A stretch of DNA of 64,000 nucleotides from an uncultured Bacteroidales bacterium (GTDB lineage: Bacteria > Bacteroidota > Bacteroidia > Bacteroidales > F082): NCBI GenBank assembly GCA_905234275.1, contig CAJOHD010000001.1, positions 392,524 to 456,523 on the forward strand, given 5' to 3'. Positions 36,159-44,569 of this stretch are shown here, piece after piece (within the stretch, counting starts at the first letter, position 1; every line of letters starts with the position of its first letter). The notes under the pieces were generated by a model that saw nothing but the letters and a program-made list of their open reading frames with translations, was not told the origin of the DNA and did no database searches. The position numbers were made by a program, and so were the translations under genes.

Positions 36159-36428
36159 TTATTTTCTGATACCTAATTCTTTGATGATAGTACGATATCT
36201 CTCAATATCTTTCTTCTTCAGATAGGCGAGGAGTTTTCTTCTCTTACCTACGAGAGAAACCAGTGAACGCATTGTTGCCAAGTCTTTCTTAGCGCCCTTC
36301 ATGTGTTCTGTCAAATTCTTGATTCTGAATGTGAACAATGCAATTTGTCCTTCTGCTGAGCCGGTATCCTGTGCGTTTTTACCGTACTTTGTGAAAATCT
36401 CTTGTTTCTTTTCTGCAGTTAAATACAT
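36159..36428 (-). CDS. rpsO: 30S ribosomal protein S15
   Basis: An 89-residue small-subunit protein that binds 16S rRNA early in assembly. The sequence reads EIFTKYGKNAQDTGSAEGQIALFTFRIKNLTEHMKGAKKDLATMRSLVSLVGKRRKLLAYLKKKD, a full match to the family. It is first in the rpsO-pnp order and has its own promoter with the GTCCGAA start motif. Confidence 0.96.
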   Translation of the reverse strand: MYLTAEKKQEIFTKYGKNAQDTGSAEGQIALFTFRIKNLTEHMKGAKKDLATMRSLVSLVGKRRKLLAYLKKKDIERYRTIIKELGIRK

Positions 36429-36449
36429 ATCTATTCTTTTTCTCTAAAT

Positions 36450-36468
36450 TTTTCGGACTGCAAAATTA
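36450..36468 (-). promoter_or_regulatory. Promoter of rpsO with GTCCGAA start motif
   Basis: On the minus strand TAATTTTG followed directly by CAGTCCGAAAA, the same start sequence as rpmG and close to that of rpmE2. Confidence 0.7.
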
Positions 36469-36547
36469 CAACTTTTTTAATTACCTGAAACATAAATTTT
36501 CAAAATTTTTAAAAAATTAATATTTTCATTCGAATTGAAATTTTTTT

Positions 36548-36555
36548 TATATTTG
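36548..36555 (+). promoter_or_regulatory. -7 element of the lipoprotein/DUF5723 operon
   Basis: TATATTTG, 61 bases before the ATG; the -33 box is weak. Confidence 0.45.
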
Positions 36556-36616
36556 AAACGATTATTTGTAAAATGCTATTTATTTCTAAACGATTGTTAA
36601 TCAATATTTTAACGAT

Positions 36617-38185
36617 ATGAAATTAAATTTTAAAACATTAATTAGCATCGCCTTGCTCTTGCTGATGGTGATTTATAGCTCATCTTGCAAGAAAAATGAG
36701 GTGAAAAAAGTGGCGGTTGACACCCAATTTGCAATCGCTTTGTTTAGCGATACTGTCGCTTTGAGACACATTATGAACGACATGGACAGCACCACGCAGA
36801 ATTGGCTGCGCGTGAGAAACGACTCAATCTTCGTTTTTTACGTCGATACGATCAAAGATGTGTTGAAAGCGAGCGACCTTCTCGATGATATTTCAGATGT
36901 GTCGTTTAACACTACGACAAGTTTCACAATGCCTCCATTTGAGCCGATGGGTACCCAAGACACCATTATCAATATTGATAAATTCATGACGGTGCCTTTC
37001 CACTACGATGGCTATAATATAGAAGAGGTGTTGCTTCGCTCAGGTGTGCTTAGTGTTGACTTTACTGTCAGTCCACAAATAGAGCATTTGAAACGACTTG
37101 AGATTTACTCTGAGCAGCTGATATCACCTGAAGGCGAGCCTCTTACAATCGTTATTAACTATTATGATAAAGGTCGTGAGAGCCGCGATTTGGCTGGATA
37201 CAGCATCGTGCCGGAATCTGATACAGTGTCATTCAGCGCACGCGCTACAATGCATATTGAAGACGGTTTTTATCCTGGTGGCGATTACACCAGCGACCTC
37301 ACAGGCGGACTTACCGGTGTGAAATTTAAGACCGTTTACGGTACCATCGACCAACCTCTCGACTCTATCTTCAATGACCAGACGGAAATCGACTTCGGTA
37401 TCAACGGAATTAGCGGAAGCGCTATTCTTCCAATACCTAGAATTAATATAGCATATTGTAACACCTTCGGATTCGGCGCCATAGGCGATATCACAAAACT
37501 TGATTTTGTCAATACTGATAACGGATTGGTTACAAATCTTCTCGCTTGCGATATGGTGGAACTTGAGGTGAATCCTACAGAAGGCGCTTGGAATGACACC
37601 AGACTCGTAGGTTTTACTGAGAATATCGATGCTTTGGCAGGTTATAACCGCTTGGACTTCTATGGCGAAGTGAGAATGAACCTCAACGAAAATAGCTTCT
37701 CGATCTCTGACACTTCGACGGTAAATATCGCAGCCGATATCGAGATGCCGTTCTCGTTCAAACTCACCGATTTGTGCTACACCGACACTATCGCAATCAA
37801 CTTGTCGGATGCCAGCCAAACAAGCGACGAGATTGACGATTACATCAATGAGATCGACTTCTTCATCGATTATAACAGCAAAATCAAACTCGATGTTGAC
37901 ATGCAGGCTATCTTCATGAAGAACGATGCAGTCCTCGACTCGCTGTTCACAAATGTGCAGTCTCTTGATTACTCACCAACCGATGAAATCAGGACAATCA
38001 CAATGAACGTGAACGGTCGTAAGCTGAAAAACATCTTGAGGTCGAACAATATGATACTTCGTCTTGGAGCTTCAACCGACGCTATCAGCGACGACCCGAT
38101 ACAAATGATGGATTCCGACGCCGTGTTCTTGAGGATGCGAATCCTGACGAAGACTAAGGAAATTGAATTTGGTGACAACAATTAA
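36617..38185 (+). CDS. Lipoprotein of unknown function
   Basis: A 522-residue envelope lipoprotein: signal peptide with the lipobox ending at C24 (YSSSC), then KKNEVKK and a soluble body of mostly beta-strand and acidic segments. I recognise no domain. The stop codon overlaps an ATG (TAATG) directly before the DUF5723 gene, so the two are co-transcribed and probably act together in the outer membrane or its periplasmic face. Base composition is like the core genome, so this is not a recent arrival. Confidence 0.8.
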   Translation: MKLNFKTLISIALLLLMVIYSSSCKKNEVKKVAVDTQFAIALFSDTVALRHIMNDMDSTTQNWLRVRNDSIFVFYVDTIKDVLKASDLLDDISDVSFNTTTSFTMPPFEPMGTQDTIINIDKFMTVPFHYDGYNIEEVLLRSGVLSVDFTVSPQIEHLKRLEIYSEQLISPEGEPLTIVINYYDKGRESRDLAGYSIVPESDTVSFSARATMHIEDGFYPGGDYTSDLTGGLTGVKFKTVYGTIDQPLDSIFNDQTEIDFGINGISGSAILPIPRINIAYCNTFGFGAIGDITKLDFVNTDNGLVTNLLACDMVELEVNPTEGAWNDTRLVGFTENIDALAGYNRLDFYGEVRMNLNENSFSISDTSTVNIAADIEMPFSFKLTDLCYTDTIAINLSDASQTSDEIDDYINEIDFFIDYNSKIKLDVDMQAIFMKNDAVLDSLFTNVQSLDYSPTDEIRTITMNVNGRKLKNILRSNNMILRLGASTDAISDDPIQMMDSDAVFLRMRILTKTKEIEFGDNN

Positions 38186-38199
38186 TGGAGGAGGGCGAT

Positions 38200-39576
38200 A
38201 TGAAAAAGTTATATAAATATTTGATTGTCATAGCATTAGTTTGCGCATCATTCGTTTCAAAAGCTCAGAACGACGGTATCGGAATGACTTTGCTTCCGAA
38301 TATACCTTACGCTAACTATTATAACCCAGGTATCAGAATGCCTAACAATGGCATGGTCGGCATCGCTTTCTCGAACATCAATGTCTCAATGTTCAACTCG
38401 AGCGTTAAGTATAAAAACCTTTTCGGAGACGACAAAACCGTCATCGACGCTGTGAAATTTGTTAACAGTCTTGATGATGACAACTCCATCAACGCCAACT
38501 TCTCGATGGATCTGGTGAACGTCGGCTTTAGAGTAAAGAAGCTGTTCTTCAACATTGACTGGAGGTTGAGAATGACTGGAGAATTTGGTTACTCTCAGGA
38601 TTTCGTCGGATTGTTTGTGTTTGGTAACGCCCATTATATGGGAGTCGACAACCCATGCGATTTCAGCCTTAGTCTTGATGCGTCAGTTTTCCATGAGTTC
38701 GGCATCAGCGCCCAGTATGAAGTTAACGACAAACTCACTGTGGGTATCCGTCCGAAAATTTTGAGCGGTATTGCAAATGTCGTTATGGATAACAAAGACA
38801 CCAAAATTTTTACAGATCCTAACACCTACGCTATCTCGGCAGACGTCGATTTGAACGTCAAGATGGCAAGTTTGCTTGAGGGTAATCCTCAGAAGCTTGA
38901 AGACATCGGCAAGATGCTCGACTCGGTTACATCGAGTGATATGATGGACTTTGGCGAGAACATCGGCTTCGGCTTTGATTTCGGTGCATCATATACCATC
39001 AACGAGCATTTCGGTGTGGCAGCAGGCGTCTATGACCTCGGCTACATCAAATGGACCGACGCCAAGGTGAAGAACGTGAATAAGACCGCTGTGACTATCA
39101 ACGACGCGTTGTTTGACGATTACAGCCAACTCGCCGATTTTGAGATCGACTATAAATCGATGGTTCAAGACATCGTTGACGAGGTGTGGGGCGACGGACT
39201 CCTTGAGCAAGGTGCCGACTACAAGACATATCTCAAGACCAGATTGATGCTTCAGGGATATTATGAGCTGAATCCAATGGTTCGCGCAACAGCCATCGGT
39301 CAGATGTATTTTGTGAAAGGCAAGGTGCATCCGGCATTGACACTGGCTTACAGCGGAAACTTCTGGAATCATCTTAGCCTGACCCTGAACTGCACACTGT
39401 CGAAATATACTGGAACAGCAATGGGAGCAGGCATCGGCGCACATTTCGGCGCATTCAATATCTACGCTGTCACCGACAATATTTTATCTGTGACAAAAAT
39501 CGGTGCTCCTGCGCTTGAGACAGCATCGACATACCGACAAGCAAGTGCGAGATTCGGAATAGTCTTTGCGTGGTAA
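38200..39576 (+). CDS. DUF5723 family outer-membrane-type protein
   Basis: A 458-residue protein from the start MKKLYKYLIVIAL; an ATG 15 bases upstream lacks a signal peptide start and is less likely. The signal peptide ends near VSKAQ. The body alternates short hydrophobic strands and turns, with openings like YANYYNPGIRMPNNGMVGIAFSNINVSMF that are characteristic of DUF5723, and ends in an aromatic residue (GIVFAW). This suggests a beta-barrel in the outer membrane. Function is unknown; the upstream lipoprotein is its partner gene. Confidence 0.85.
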   Translation: MKKLYKYLIVIALVCASFVSKAQNDGIGMTLLPNIPYANYYNPGIRMPNNGMVGIAFSNINVSMFNSSVKYKNLFGDDKTVIDAVKFVNSLDDDNSINANFSMDLVNVGFRVKKLFFNIDWRLRMTGEFGYSQDFVGLFVFGNAHYMGVDNPCDFSLSLDASVFHEFGISAQYEVNDKLTVGIRPKILSGIANVVMDNKDTKIFTDPNTYAISADVDLNVKMASLLEGNPQKLEDIGKMLDSVTSSDMMDFGENIGFGFDFGASYTINEHFGVAAGVYDLGYIKWTDAKVKNVNKTAVTINDALFDDYSQLADFEIDYKSMVQDIVDEVWGDGLLEQGADYKTYLKTRLMLQGYYELNPMVRATAIGQMYFVKGKVHPALTLAYSGNFWNHLSLTLNCTLSKYTGTAMGAGIGAHFGAFNIYAVTDNILSVTKIGAPALETASTYRQASARFGIVFAW

Positions 39577-39580
39577 ATAG

Positions 39581-39626
39581 AAAGCATAAAAAAAGCGGCT
39601 CAACTGAGCCGCTTTTTTTATGCTTT
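39581..39626. terminator. Perfect 46-bp palindromic terminator containing the gcvT stop codon
   Basis: Arms of 22 bases (AAAGCAT, seven A, GCGGCTCA) with a 2-base spacer. It serves both the DUF5723 gene (+) and gcvT (-); the last codons of gcvT lie inside the stem. Confidence 0.9.
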
Positions 39627-40733
39627 GTAGAATGGTAACTTGACCACTACTGCTGGGATGAGTTTGTCTCTCACCTTGATGAAGATTTCGCTTCCGACCT
39701 TTGAGAAGTCTTTCTTCACATAGCCCATACCGATAGCTTTCTTCACTGATGGAGCCATTGTGCCTGAAGTCACTTCGCCGATGTGGTTGCCTTCAGCGTC
39801 GCAGATCTCATATTCGTGACGAGCGATGCCTTTGCCTGTGACCTCGAAAGCGACGAGTTTGCGTGTGACGCCTTCAGCTTTCTGTTTCTCGAGGAACGGA
39901 CGGTCGATGAAGTCGTTGCCGTCGACAAACTTGGTGATCCAGCCGAGACCAGCCTCGATAGGAGAAGTGGTGTCGCAGATGTCGTTGCCATAGAGGCAGA
40001 ATCCCATCTCAAGACGGAGAGTGTCGCGTGCACCAAGGCCTATAGGCTTGATACCGAACTCTTTACCAGCTTCGAGAACCTTCTTGTAAACGTTCACTGC
40101 TTCTGCATTAGGGATGTAAATCTCGCATCCGCCAGCGCCAGTGTAACCTGTTGTTGAGAAGATGATGTCTTTTACGCCAGCAAATTCAATGATTTTGAAG
40201 GTGTAGTATTCCATATCTTCGACAGATGCCTTTGTAAGCTTCTGCATAGCCTTGAGTGCGAGAGGACCCTGCACTGCGAGCTGTGACCACTGGTTGCTCT
40301 CGTTGATGAAGTCGACGCCGAGCTTCATGCCCATCTCTTCAGCGACTTTCGACATCCAAGCCCAGTCTTTATCGATATTGGCTGCATTAGGAACCATGAA
40401 ATATTCGTCAGCTGACACGCGGTAAACGAGCATATCGTCGACGATGCCGCCTTTGCCGTTCGGGAGGCAGGTGTACTGAACCTTACCGTCAACCAATGCT
40501 GCCACGTCGTTTGATGTGCAGCGCTGTACCAATGCGAAAGCCTTAGGACCTTTTGCGCGGAACTCGCCCATGTGTGACACGTCGAAAACACCAACGCCCT
40601 TGCGGACTGTCTCGTGTTCAACGTTCACGCCTTCAAACTGAACCGGCATGTCGAAACCTGCAAATGGAACCATCTTGGCGCCCATTTCATAGTGCATTGC
40701 GTTCAATGCAGTCTTTTTCAATGTGTTTTCCAT
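39618..40733 (-). CDS. gcvT: Aminomethyltransferase (glycine cleavage T protein)
   Basis: Transfers the aminomethyl carbon from the H protein to tetrahydrofolate, releasing ammonia. From MENTLKKTALNAMHYEMGAKMVPFAGFDMPVQF it has 371 residues. Family motifs are present: GVFDVSHMGEF, STTGYTGAGGCEIY, GLGARDTLRLEMGFCLYGND (catalytic Asp region) and the C-terminal VTSGTMAPSVKKAIGMGYV. The open frame extends upstream into MYFCELF..., which is translated promoter (TATTTTTGC) and is rejected. Other glycine cleavage genes are not nearby. Confidence 0.95.
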   Translation of the reverse strand: MENTLKKTALNAMHYEMGAKMVPFAGFDMPVQFEGVNVEHETVRKGVGVFDVSHMGEFRAKGPKAFALVQRCTSNDVAALVDGKVQYTCLPNGKGGIVDDMLVYRVSADEYFMVPNAANIDKDWAWMSKVAEEMGMKLGVDFINESNQWSQLAVQGPLALKAMQKLTKASVEDMEYYTFKIIEFAGVKDIIFSTTGYTGAGGCEIYIPNAEAVNVYKKVLEAGKEFGIKPIGLGARDTLRLEMGFCLYGNDICDTTSPIEAGLGWITKFVDGNDFIDRPFLEKQKAEGVTRKLVAFEVTGKGIARHEYEICDAEGNHIGEVTSGTMAPSVKKAIGMGYVKKDFSKVGSEIFIKVRDKLIPAVVVKLPFYKA

Positions 40734-40770
40734 ATTATTACGTATATAAATTATAGATTCAAACAATTCG

Positions 40771-40778
40771 CAAAAATA
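40771..40778 (-). promoter_or_regulatory. -7 element of gcvT
   Basis: TATTTTTG on the minus strand, inside the longest open frame of gcvT, 38 bases before the true ATG. Confidence 0.6.
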
Positions 40779-40816
40779 CAAAATTAATCATTCAATAACA
40801 CAAAAAATCAAAAAAA

Positions 40817-40846
40817 CTAATGGCTAATGGCTAATGACTAATGGCT
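40817..40846. repeat. Degenerate tract of CTAATGG words
   Basis: Four imperfect units of (G)GCTAATG before the -7 box of the next gene. Confidence 0.6.
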
Positions 40847-40852
40847 TTTTGC

Positions 40853-40860
40853 TATCTTTG
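40853..40860 (+). promoter_or_regulatory. -7 element upstream of the secreted protein at 40879
   Basis: TATCTTTG followed by CATTAAA, 18 bases before the ATG, so the leader is short. Confidence 0.55.
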
Positions 40861-40878
40861 CATTAAATTTTTATAAAG

Positions 40879-42153
40879 ATGAAAAATATTAAAAGATATA
40901 TAATTGTCTTGATAATCATGATGTTGGCGATGCCGAAAATCTTCGCTGCCTACATCCTGATCCCGATGGATGAGACGCAGACAAACCATCTGAAGGCGTA
41001 CGGTGTGGCATATTGGGTGCTGCAACGCGAGTTAGAGATAAGCTGGCTGCTTAATTACAAAGGTGGAAGCTATCTGATGCCTTATCATGAGATGTTTGAG
41101 CGCGAATGTAAGCTTAGAAATGTTTCATATCAGGTGATTGCCGACGTTCAGGCACAAGGCATTCTCGCTGAAATCGCTGATCCTGGCGTGAATATGGACG
41201 AGATGAAGCTCCAGAAAGTGCCACGTCTGGCTGTCTACGCCCCGAAAAACATCCTCCCTTGGGACGACGCTGTGACTTTAGTTCTGACATACGCCGAGAT
41301 ACCTTATGATATAATATACGACGACGAGGTGTTGGATGGCGTGCTGCCCACCTACGACTGGCTTCACATGCATCACGAAGATTTTACTGGGCAATACGGA
41401 AAGTTTTGGGCAAGATACAGAAACTATCCTTGGTATAAAGAAGATGTCCAAAAACAAGAGGAAACAGCGCGTCGGCATGGCTTTACAAAAGTTTCTCAGC
41501 TGAAGCTCGCTGTAGCGAAAAAGATTCGCGACTTTGTGGCTGGTGGCGGCTATCTCTTCGCGATGTGCTCTGCTCCAGATAGTTTCGACATCGCTCTTGC
41601 AGCAGAAGGCTTGGACATCTGCGACGTGATGTTCGACGGCGACGCTATACGTCCTGGCGATCCGCAACGCTTGAATTATGATAGCTGCTTCGCTTTCACT
41701 GACTTCACTGTCTCAACTAACCCGCAGGAATACGAAGTTTCAAATATTGACGTTACATTGACGCGTCCGAAATCAGTGAGAGAGGGCAACGATTTCTTCT
41801 TGTTGTTCGACTTCTCCGCGAAATGGGATCCTGTGCCGACAATGCTCACTCAAGACCATGAAAAGCTGATTAAAGGCTTCATGGGGCAGACCACGGCTTT
41901 CAACAAGAAATACGTAAAGCCGACTGTGGTGGTTTTGGGCGACAATGCGGCTTTGGAAGAAGACCGTTACATCCACGGTGATTACGGCAATGGTTTTTGG
42001 ACTTTCCTTGGCGGTCACGACCCTGAGGATTACCAGCATCTTGTGGGCGATCCGCCGACTGAACTTGACATGCACCCCAACTCGCCGGGATATCGGTTGA
42101 TATTGAATAACGTGCTGTTTCCAGCAGCGAAGAAAAAAAAACAAAAAACTTAG
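40879..42153 (+). CDS. Conserved secreted Bacteroidota protein (often mislabelled asparagine synthetase B)
   Basis: A 424-residue protein with signal peptide 1-23 (PKIFAA). The opening YILIPMDETQTNHLKAYGVAYWVLQ is that of a conserved family which databases often label asparagine synthetase B. No glutaminase Cys at position 1-2 and no ATP-pyrophosphatase SGGxDS motif are seen here, so that label is not supported. The central segment (AVYAPKNILPWDDAVTLVLTYAEIPYDIIYD, GGGYLFAMCSAPDSF, HGDYGNGFWTFLGGHDPEDYQH) looks like a class I amidotransferase-like alpha/beta fold. Cellular place is probably periplasmic. Role is unknown. Confidence 0.75.
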   Translation: MKNIKRYIIVLIIMMLAMPKIFAAYILIPMDETQTNHLKAYGVAYWVLQRELEISWLLNYKGGSYLMPYHEMFERECKLRNVSYQVIADVQAQGILAEIADPGVNMDEMKLQKVPRLAVYAPKNILPWDDAVTLVLTYAEIPYDIIYDDEVLDGVLPTYDWLHMHHEDFTGQYGKFWARYRNYPWYKEDVQKQEETARRHGFTKVSQLKLAVAKKIRDFVAGGGYLFAMCSAPDSFDIALAAEGLDICDVMFDGDAIRPGDPQRLNYDSCFAFTDFTVSTNPQEYEVSNIDVTLTRPKSVREGNDFFLLFDFSAKWDPVPTMLTQDHEKLIKGFMGQTTAFNKKYVKPTVVVLGDNAALEEDRYIHGDYGNGFWTFLGGHDPEDYQHLVGDPPTELDMHPNSPGYRLILNNVLFPAAKKKKQKT

Positions 42154-42224
42154 TCTTTAGTCCTTAGTCTTTAGTTTTTAGTCATTAGTTGCTAAAGTCT
42201 AAAGACTAAAGACTAACAACTAAA
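42150..42224. repeat. Inverted pair of degenerate heptamer tracts
   Basis: TTAGTCT/TTAGTCC units on the left and CTAAAGA/ACTAAAG units on the right, complementary to each other, directly after the stop of the secreted protein gene. It closely resembles the tract before hutI. Confidence 0.75.
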
Positions 42225-42260
42225 AATTTAAAAATTTAGTAAGGATTTAAATTTTTTTAT

Positions 42261-42268
42261 TATTTTTG
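42261..42268 (+). promoter_or_regulatory. -7 element of yebC
   Basis: TATTTTTG followed by CGCCCGAAAAAT, which is similar to, but not the same as, the ribosomal GTCCGAA start motif. Confidence 0.6.
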
Positions 42269-42294
42269 CGCCCGAAAAATAAAATTGTAAAAAA

Positions 42295-43005
42295 ATGGGA
42301 AGAGCATTTGAATACCGCAAGGCGGCTAAGATGAAAAGATGGGGCCACATGTCAAGAGTGTTCCCGAAACTTGGAAAAATTATCACAATCGCAGCAAAAG
42401 AAGGCGGTCCGGATCCAGATATGAACCCTAAACTCCGTCAGGCTATCTTGAACGCCAAGGCGGAAAATATGCCAAAAGATAACATCGATGCAGCTATCAA
42501 ACGTGCTACCGATAAGAGCACGGCTGATATGGTTGAAATCGTGTACGAAGGCAAGGGTCCTCACGGCGTGCTCTGCGTTGTGGAATGCGCTACAGACAAC
42601 ACAACACGTACAGTTGCTAACGTCCGCTCATATTTCAACAAAGCTGGCGGTGAGCTTTTGAAGACTGGTCAGCTTGAATATATGTTCACACGTAAGGCTG
42701 TATTCCAGATTGAAATCCCTGCCGGAATGAGCAAGGACGATCTCGAACTCGAACTCATCGACGCTGGTCTCGAAGAGATTGAAGAGACAGAAGACGGCAC
42801 ATTCGCATACAGCGACTGGACATCATACGGCACAATGCACGAGGCATTGGAAGGCATGAAGGTTAACATCATCAAAGCTAACCTCCAGCGTTTCGCCAAC
42901 AACCCTGTCGCTTTCAACGACGAACAGATCGAAAGCATCATGAACTTCCTTGATAAAGTCGAAGACGACGAGGACGTTCAGGCAGTGTACACTAACATGG
43001 AATAA
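42295..43005 (+). CDS. yebC: YebC/PmpR family protein (TACO1-like)
   Basis: A 236-residue protein of the YebC family, described in different organisms as a DNA-binding regulator and as a translation factor that eases ribosome stalling. The N-terminus (MGRAFEYRKAAKMKRWGHMSRVFPKLGKIITIAAKEGG) and GGxxDPxxNxxLRxAIxxAKxxNMPKDNIxxAIKR block are intact, as is the NNTTRTVANVRSYFNKAGGEL motif. Domains 2 and 3 follow. The usual opening AGHSKW is replaced by GRAFEYR, a form seen in Bacteroidota. A terminator follows. Confidence 0.95.
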   Translation: MGRAFEYRKAAKMKRWGHMSRVFPKLGKIITIAAKEGGPDPDMNPKLRQAILNAKAENMPKDNIDAAIKRATDKSTADMVEIVYEGKGPHGVLCVVECATDNTTRTVANVRSYFNKAGGELLKTGQLEYMFTRKAVFQIEIPAGMSKDDLELELIDAGLEEIEETEDGTFAYSDWTSYGTMHEALEGMKVNIIKANLQRFANNPVAFNDEQIESIMNFLDKVEDDEDVQAVYTNME

Positions 43006-43022
43006 TTTTACACGCAGTAACA

Positions 43023-43113
43023 GCAGAAACAACGGAAATTATTATATTAAAAAAAGCCCACATTGTGGGCTTTTTTGTTATTCAATGATTTCTGCAATTT
43101 CCGTTGTTTCTGC
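43023..43113. repeat. 18-bp perfect inverted repeat flanking the yebC/agmatinase terminator
   Basis: GCAGAAACAACGGAAATT (43023-43040) and AATTTCCGTTGTTTCTGC (43096-43113), with the terminator hairpin between them. The words resemble the ATCTGCGTG-type tract at 15337-15385. Confidence 0.7.
43049..43076. terminator. Bidirectional terminator between yebC and agmatinase
   Basis: AAAAAAGCCCACA/TGTGGGCTTTTTT, perfect stem with A and T runs on the two sides. Confidence 0.9.
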
Positions 43114-43119
43114 GTGAAC

Positions 43120-44145
43120 TTAACTAATTCCGCAAAGGTGATACAGCACCCTTGCCCCGACATTTCCGTCCCATTCAGTGCCTTCGCCAGGCGAGACCTC
43201 GCAGAGGTCGAAGCCGATGATTTCTTTTCCCGATTCCTTGATTCTGTTGAGCAAATACATCAGCTCTTCGTATTCTATGCCACCTGGCACAGGAGTTCCT
43301 GTGTTAGGACATAGTTTTGGGTCCAAACCGTCGATATCGACTGAGATATAAACCTTTTCCGGCAATGCGTTGATGATTTCGTCGCAAATTTGCTTCCAGT
43401 TGGCGCCTTCATACATTCTGCGGCGGTTGTCGCGGTCGTAAAACACTTTCACTCTGCCGTTTGAGTCCTGAATCAGCTGTTTTTCCTGATGACAGTAGTC
43501 ACGGATAGCCACCTGCACCAATTTCTCGACTTTTTCAAGCTTCAAGACATTATAAAAAATCGAGGCGTGCGAGTATTCGAAGCCCTCGAAGCGCTCGCGC
43601 AGGTCGCTGTGTGCGTCGACGTGCAACACGCCGTATTTTACACCTATATTATTAAGGTATTGGTGGTAGGGTAGAGGCGTGCTGTGGTCGCCGCCGAGAA
43701 GTCCCACTTTCTTGCCTTGTTTCTTCCAATATGCGATGCGCTCGCGCAGCCAGGCGAACATCTTCTCGAAACCGTCTTCGATGGCTTTGTATTTTGCCTC
43801 GTATTTCCACGGGAACTCGTCGACTTCGCCGTTTTCGATGCCTTCGATTATCTCTTCGCTGATAGGAGCGAGTTTGTCATGTAGTTTTCTCAATTCCTTG
43901 GGAAACTCGTCCATCCAGATGCCGCGCTGCCACAAATCCGGGTAGTCGTGATGGCACAGGTCGACCTGCATCGAGCCGTCGAACACCGCACTCGGACCGT
44001 CGACGGTGCCGCGGTTGTAACTCGTAGTCAGTTCCCATTCCACAGGGATTATAATGATTTCAGCTTCCTCAGCCGTGCACGGCAGTCCGTAAATGCCCGA
44101 ACCGAGCGCCGCCGCTGCATTAGGATCAAAAGATTTATCAGCCAT
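43120..44145 (-). CDS. speB: Agmatinase / ureohydrolase family protein
   Basis: A manganese ureohydrolase, most likely splitting agmatine into putrescine and urea. From MADKSFDPNAAAALGSG it has 341 residues. Metal ligands are in place: GGDHSTPLPYHQYL, HVDAHSDLRE and SVDIDGLDP. The frame extends 34 codons upstream through DNA that carries the promoter; that extension is rejected. The length and the insert around 95-140 are typical of the Bacteroidota form. Substrate is inferred from the family; arginase-like or other guanidino substrates are possible. It pairs in pathway terms with the deoxyhypusine-synthase-like enzyme. Confidence 0.85.
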   Translation of the reverse strand: MADKSFDPNAAAALGSGIYGLPCTAEEAEIIIIPVEWELTTSYNRGTVDGPSAVFDGSMQVDLCHHDYPDLWQRGIWMDEFPKELRKLHDKLAPISEEIIEGIENGEVDEFPWKYEAKYKAIEDGFEKMFAWLRERIAYWKKQGKKVGLLGGDHSTPLPYHQYLNNIGVKYGVLHVDAHSDLRERFEGFEYSHASIFYNVLKLEKVEKLVQVAIRDYCHQEKQLIQDSNGRVKVFYDRDNRRRMYEGANWKQICDEIINALPEKVYISVDIDGLDPKLCPNTGTPVPGGIEYEELMYLLNRIKESGKEIIGFDLCEVSPGEGTEWDGNVGARVLYHLCGIS

Positions 44146-44161
44146 AATGTTGAAAATTTTA

Positions 44162-44169
44162 CAAATATA
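44162..44169 (-). promoter_or_regulatory. -7 element of the agmatinase gene
   Basis: TATATTTG on the minus strand, 16 bases upstream of the ATG. The divergent promoter at 44190-44220 starts about 20 bases away. Confidence 0.6.
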
Positions 44170-44189
44170 CAAAAATTTTTTAAGATGAT

Positions 44190-44220
44190 TTGCTTTTGTA
44201 TTAAAAATTGTGTAATTTTG
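44190..44220 (+). promoter_or_regulatory. Promoter of the structured leader RNA before the VWA gene
   Basis: TTG (44190-44192), 20-base spacer, TAATTTTG (44213-44220): a near-perfect consensus. The first start codon of the downstream gene is 350 bases away, so a long leader is made. Confidence 0.8.
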
Positions 44221-44226
44221 CAGAAC

Positions 44227-44518
44227 TAATTCACGGAATAGTAACAAAAATATTTGCCTATGATATAAAACGCAACTTGTTTGCGCACACTTTAAAGATA
44301 CATATTGGGAAAAGCGTTAGAAGCTAAATCTTGAATTCTCAAAAACTGGACACTTTTGAAAATATCAAGTCAAGAATAAAGCCTATGACGCTCGCGCTGT
44401 TTTAGCGTGGGCTTATTCGATAAATTTGACTTGATAGGTAGTCCAGATTCCTGAGAATTCAGATGATGCGAAAAAGCACCACGCTTTTTTTTGTGTGCGA
44501 TTTATGACAAAGGTGCTT
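44227..44518 (+). ncRNA. Rod-shaped leader RNA with terminator/antiterminator, copy B
   Basis: After a strong promoter, nested perfect stems follow: TGAATTCTCA (44332-44341) with TGAGAATTCA (44452-44461); CTGGAC with GTCCAG; TATCAAGTCAA (44363-44373) with TTGACTTGATA (44426-44436); AATAAAGCC with GGCTTATT. The tip ACGCTCG-CGCTGTTTTAGCG-TGGGC matches copy A at 9517. An intrinsic terminator AAAAAGC/GCTTTTT (44471-44489) follows. Its left side AGCACC (44475-44480) can instead pair with GGTGCT (44512-44517), which would break the terminator. This is the layout of a transcription attenuator. It could also be a stand-alone structured RNA. Confidence 0.65.
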
Positions 44519-44569
44519 GAAAGGAGGTGCCGATAGCCTATTCAAGTGGAGGTAAATAATAATATAAAT

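Noticed and set aside
40879..42153. Asparagine synthetase B
   Set aside because: Required glutaminase and ATP-binding motifs are absent and a signal peptide is present.
43500..43950. Several plus-strand open frames opposite agmatinase
   Set aside because: They are shadow frames of a well-conserved gene without own promoters or recognisable domains. The same applies to many frames opposite pnp, lon and pepD.
44227..44518. 6S RNA
   Set aside because: The rod shape with internal loops is similar, but the position as a leader with terminator/antiterminator, the length and the tip do not match what I know of 6S RNA. It remains a weak alternative.
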